NCBI GenBank assembly: GCA_026874595.1
Contig: CM049317.1
Location: forward strand, 61,042,618 to 61,106,617
Direction: 5' to 3'
Source of the DNA: Sipunculus nudus
Taxonomy: Eukaryota; Annelida; Sipuncula; Golfingiida; Sipunculidae
Length of the DNA stretch: 64,000 nt
The first letter of the stretch is position 1. Each line of letters starts with the position of its first letter. The notes under the pieces are model-generated. The model had not been told where the DNA came from and made no database searches. It saw nothing but the letters and a program-made list of their open reading frames with translations. A program made the position numbers and the translations under genes. Of the stretch, positions 63,617 to 64,000 are shown piece by piece.

Positions 63617-63691
63617 GATTTAAAAGACATCCGAGTGAAAATTCTTTGATAAGCATAATGAGCATCTGGGTTTTGCTGCTTTTTTTTAAAG
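63617..63691 (+). CDS. Candidate first coding exon of a secreted/membrane protein, partial
   Basis: A good acceptor (ATATTCTCTCTTTTAG) ends at 63616 and a near-consensus donor (TTAAAG|GTAAGTAC) follows 63691. The only ATG in the segment is at 63658. It opens MSIWVLLLFFK, a compact hydrophobic start that looks like the first part of a signal peptide, with the reading frame crossing the donor in phase 1. The remainder would lie beyond the right edge. No product can be named. Alternative: a non-coding exon or chance splice signals. Confidence 0.3.
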
Positions 63692-63731
63692 GTAAGTACA
63701 GGTATTTTATGATCTACAAATTTTGTATAAC

Positions 63732-63910
63732 CTCCGCCAAGCCAATCGGCGGGGGTTTTGTTTTTGGCAGGGTATGTTTGTCTGTTAGAAAGATTACTCC
63801 AAAAATTCTTACAGGAGTTTGAAGAAATTTTCTGGATAGCTCAGTATTGATATGAGGAACAATTGATTGGATTTTTGGGCTTGTACACGAGTTAATAACC
63901 CAGGAATGAG
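63732..63910 (+). repeat. Dispersed repeat starting CCTCCGCCAAGCC...GGCGGGGG
   Basis: CCTCCGCCAAGCCAATCGGC and GGGGGTTTTGTTTTTGGCAGG are followed by TTTGTCTGTTAG, GATTACTCCAAAAA, GGAGTTTGAAGAAATTTTCTGGAT and GAACAATTGATTGGATTTTTGG. From memory this is the layout of a dispersed repeat known from many animal genomes (CCTCCGCC hairpin, TTTGTTTGTCTGTT tract, then a conserved block). The start forms a short hairpin. Confidence 0.45.
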
Positions 63911-64000
63911 CTGTAGTGTTTTATGGGGTTTTATAGCACATTTGTTTAGCATGTGACGATATATCGCCGTCTTTGGAGCGAGAGTCGTGACGTTACAGAG

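Overview
The window is eukaryotic and metazoan. It has low gene density, introns with GT-AG junctions, many microsatellites, several families of short non-autonomous transposons, and tRNA-derived SINEs. One SINE (about 55.48-55.69 kb) has a central TTTTCTCC...TTTCCTCC block like that of mollusc SINEs. Together with repeats ending in CGGACGG...GAGCTAAAA, this points to a marine mollusc, most likely a bivalve. That placement is inference.

Layout. 1-13341: one end of a 45-bp satellite array (about 296 monomers) with a nested higher-order structure; it continues off the left edge. 13.3-22.9 kb: gene-poor DNA holding an interspersed repeat, a tRNA-like SINE head, a 2.8-kb foldback element with about 180-bp inverted termini and 6-bp target-site duplications (16244-19030), and smaller repeats. 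22.9-26.3 kb: a two-coding-exon gene on the + strand for a stand-alone NHL six-bladed propeller (335 aa). 26.4-39.4 kb: no firm gene; MITEs, G-runs, a 20-bp minisatellite and three diverged units of the GAGCTAAAA repeat family.

39.46-54.8 kb, minus strand: a complete lysosomal alpha-galactosidase A/alpha-N-acetylgalactosaminidase (GH27) gene. It has seven coding exons (407 aa) and a probable 5' UTR exon. Its exon junctions match those of human GLA, five of six internal or penultimate exon lengths being identical. The two residues that set sugar specificity (E190, L193) are of the alpha-galactosidase type. A CLEAR/E-box-like GTCATGTGAC lies just upstream of the UTR exon. Its introns hold a MITE, SINE-like sequence and two interspersed repeat families.

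54.8-64 kb: SINEs, a pogo-like and a hAT-like inverted-repeat element, (TA)n and a 0.5-kb (TAA)n tract, a few weak candidate exons, and at the right edge a possible first coding exon of another + strand gene with a promoter-like segment.

The two solid genes are unrelated in function: one is lysosomal glycolipid/glycoprotein catabolism, the other a protein- or RNA-binding propeller. Most of the sequence is repeats, and most long open frames are artefacts of repeats without stop codons.
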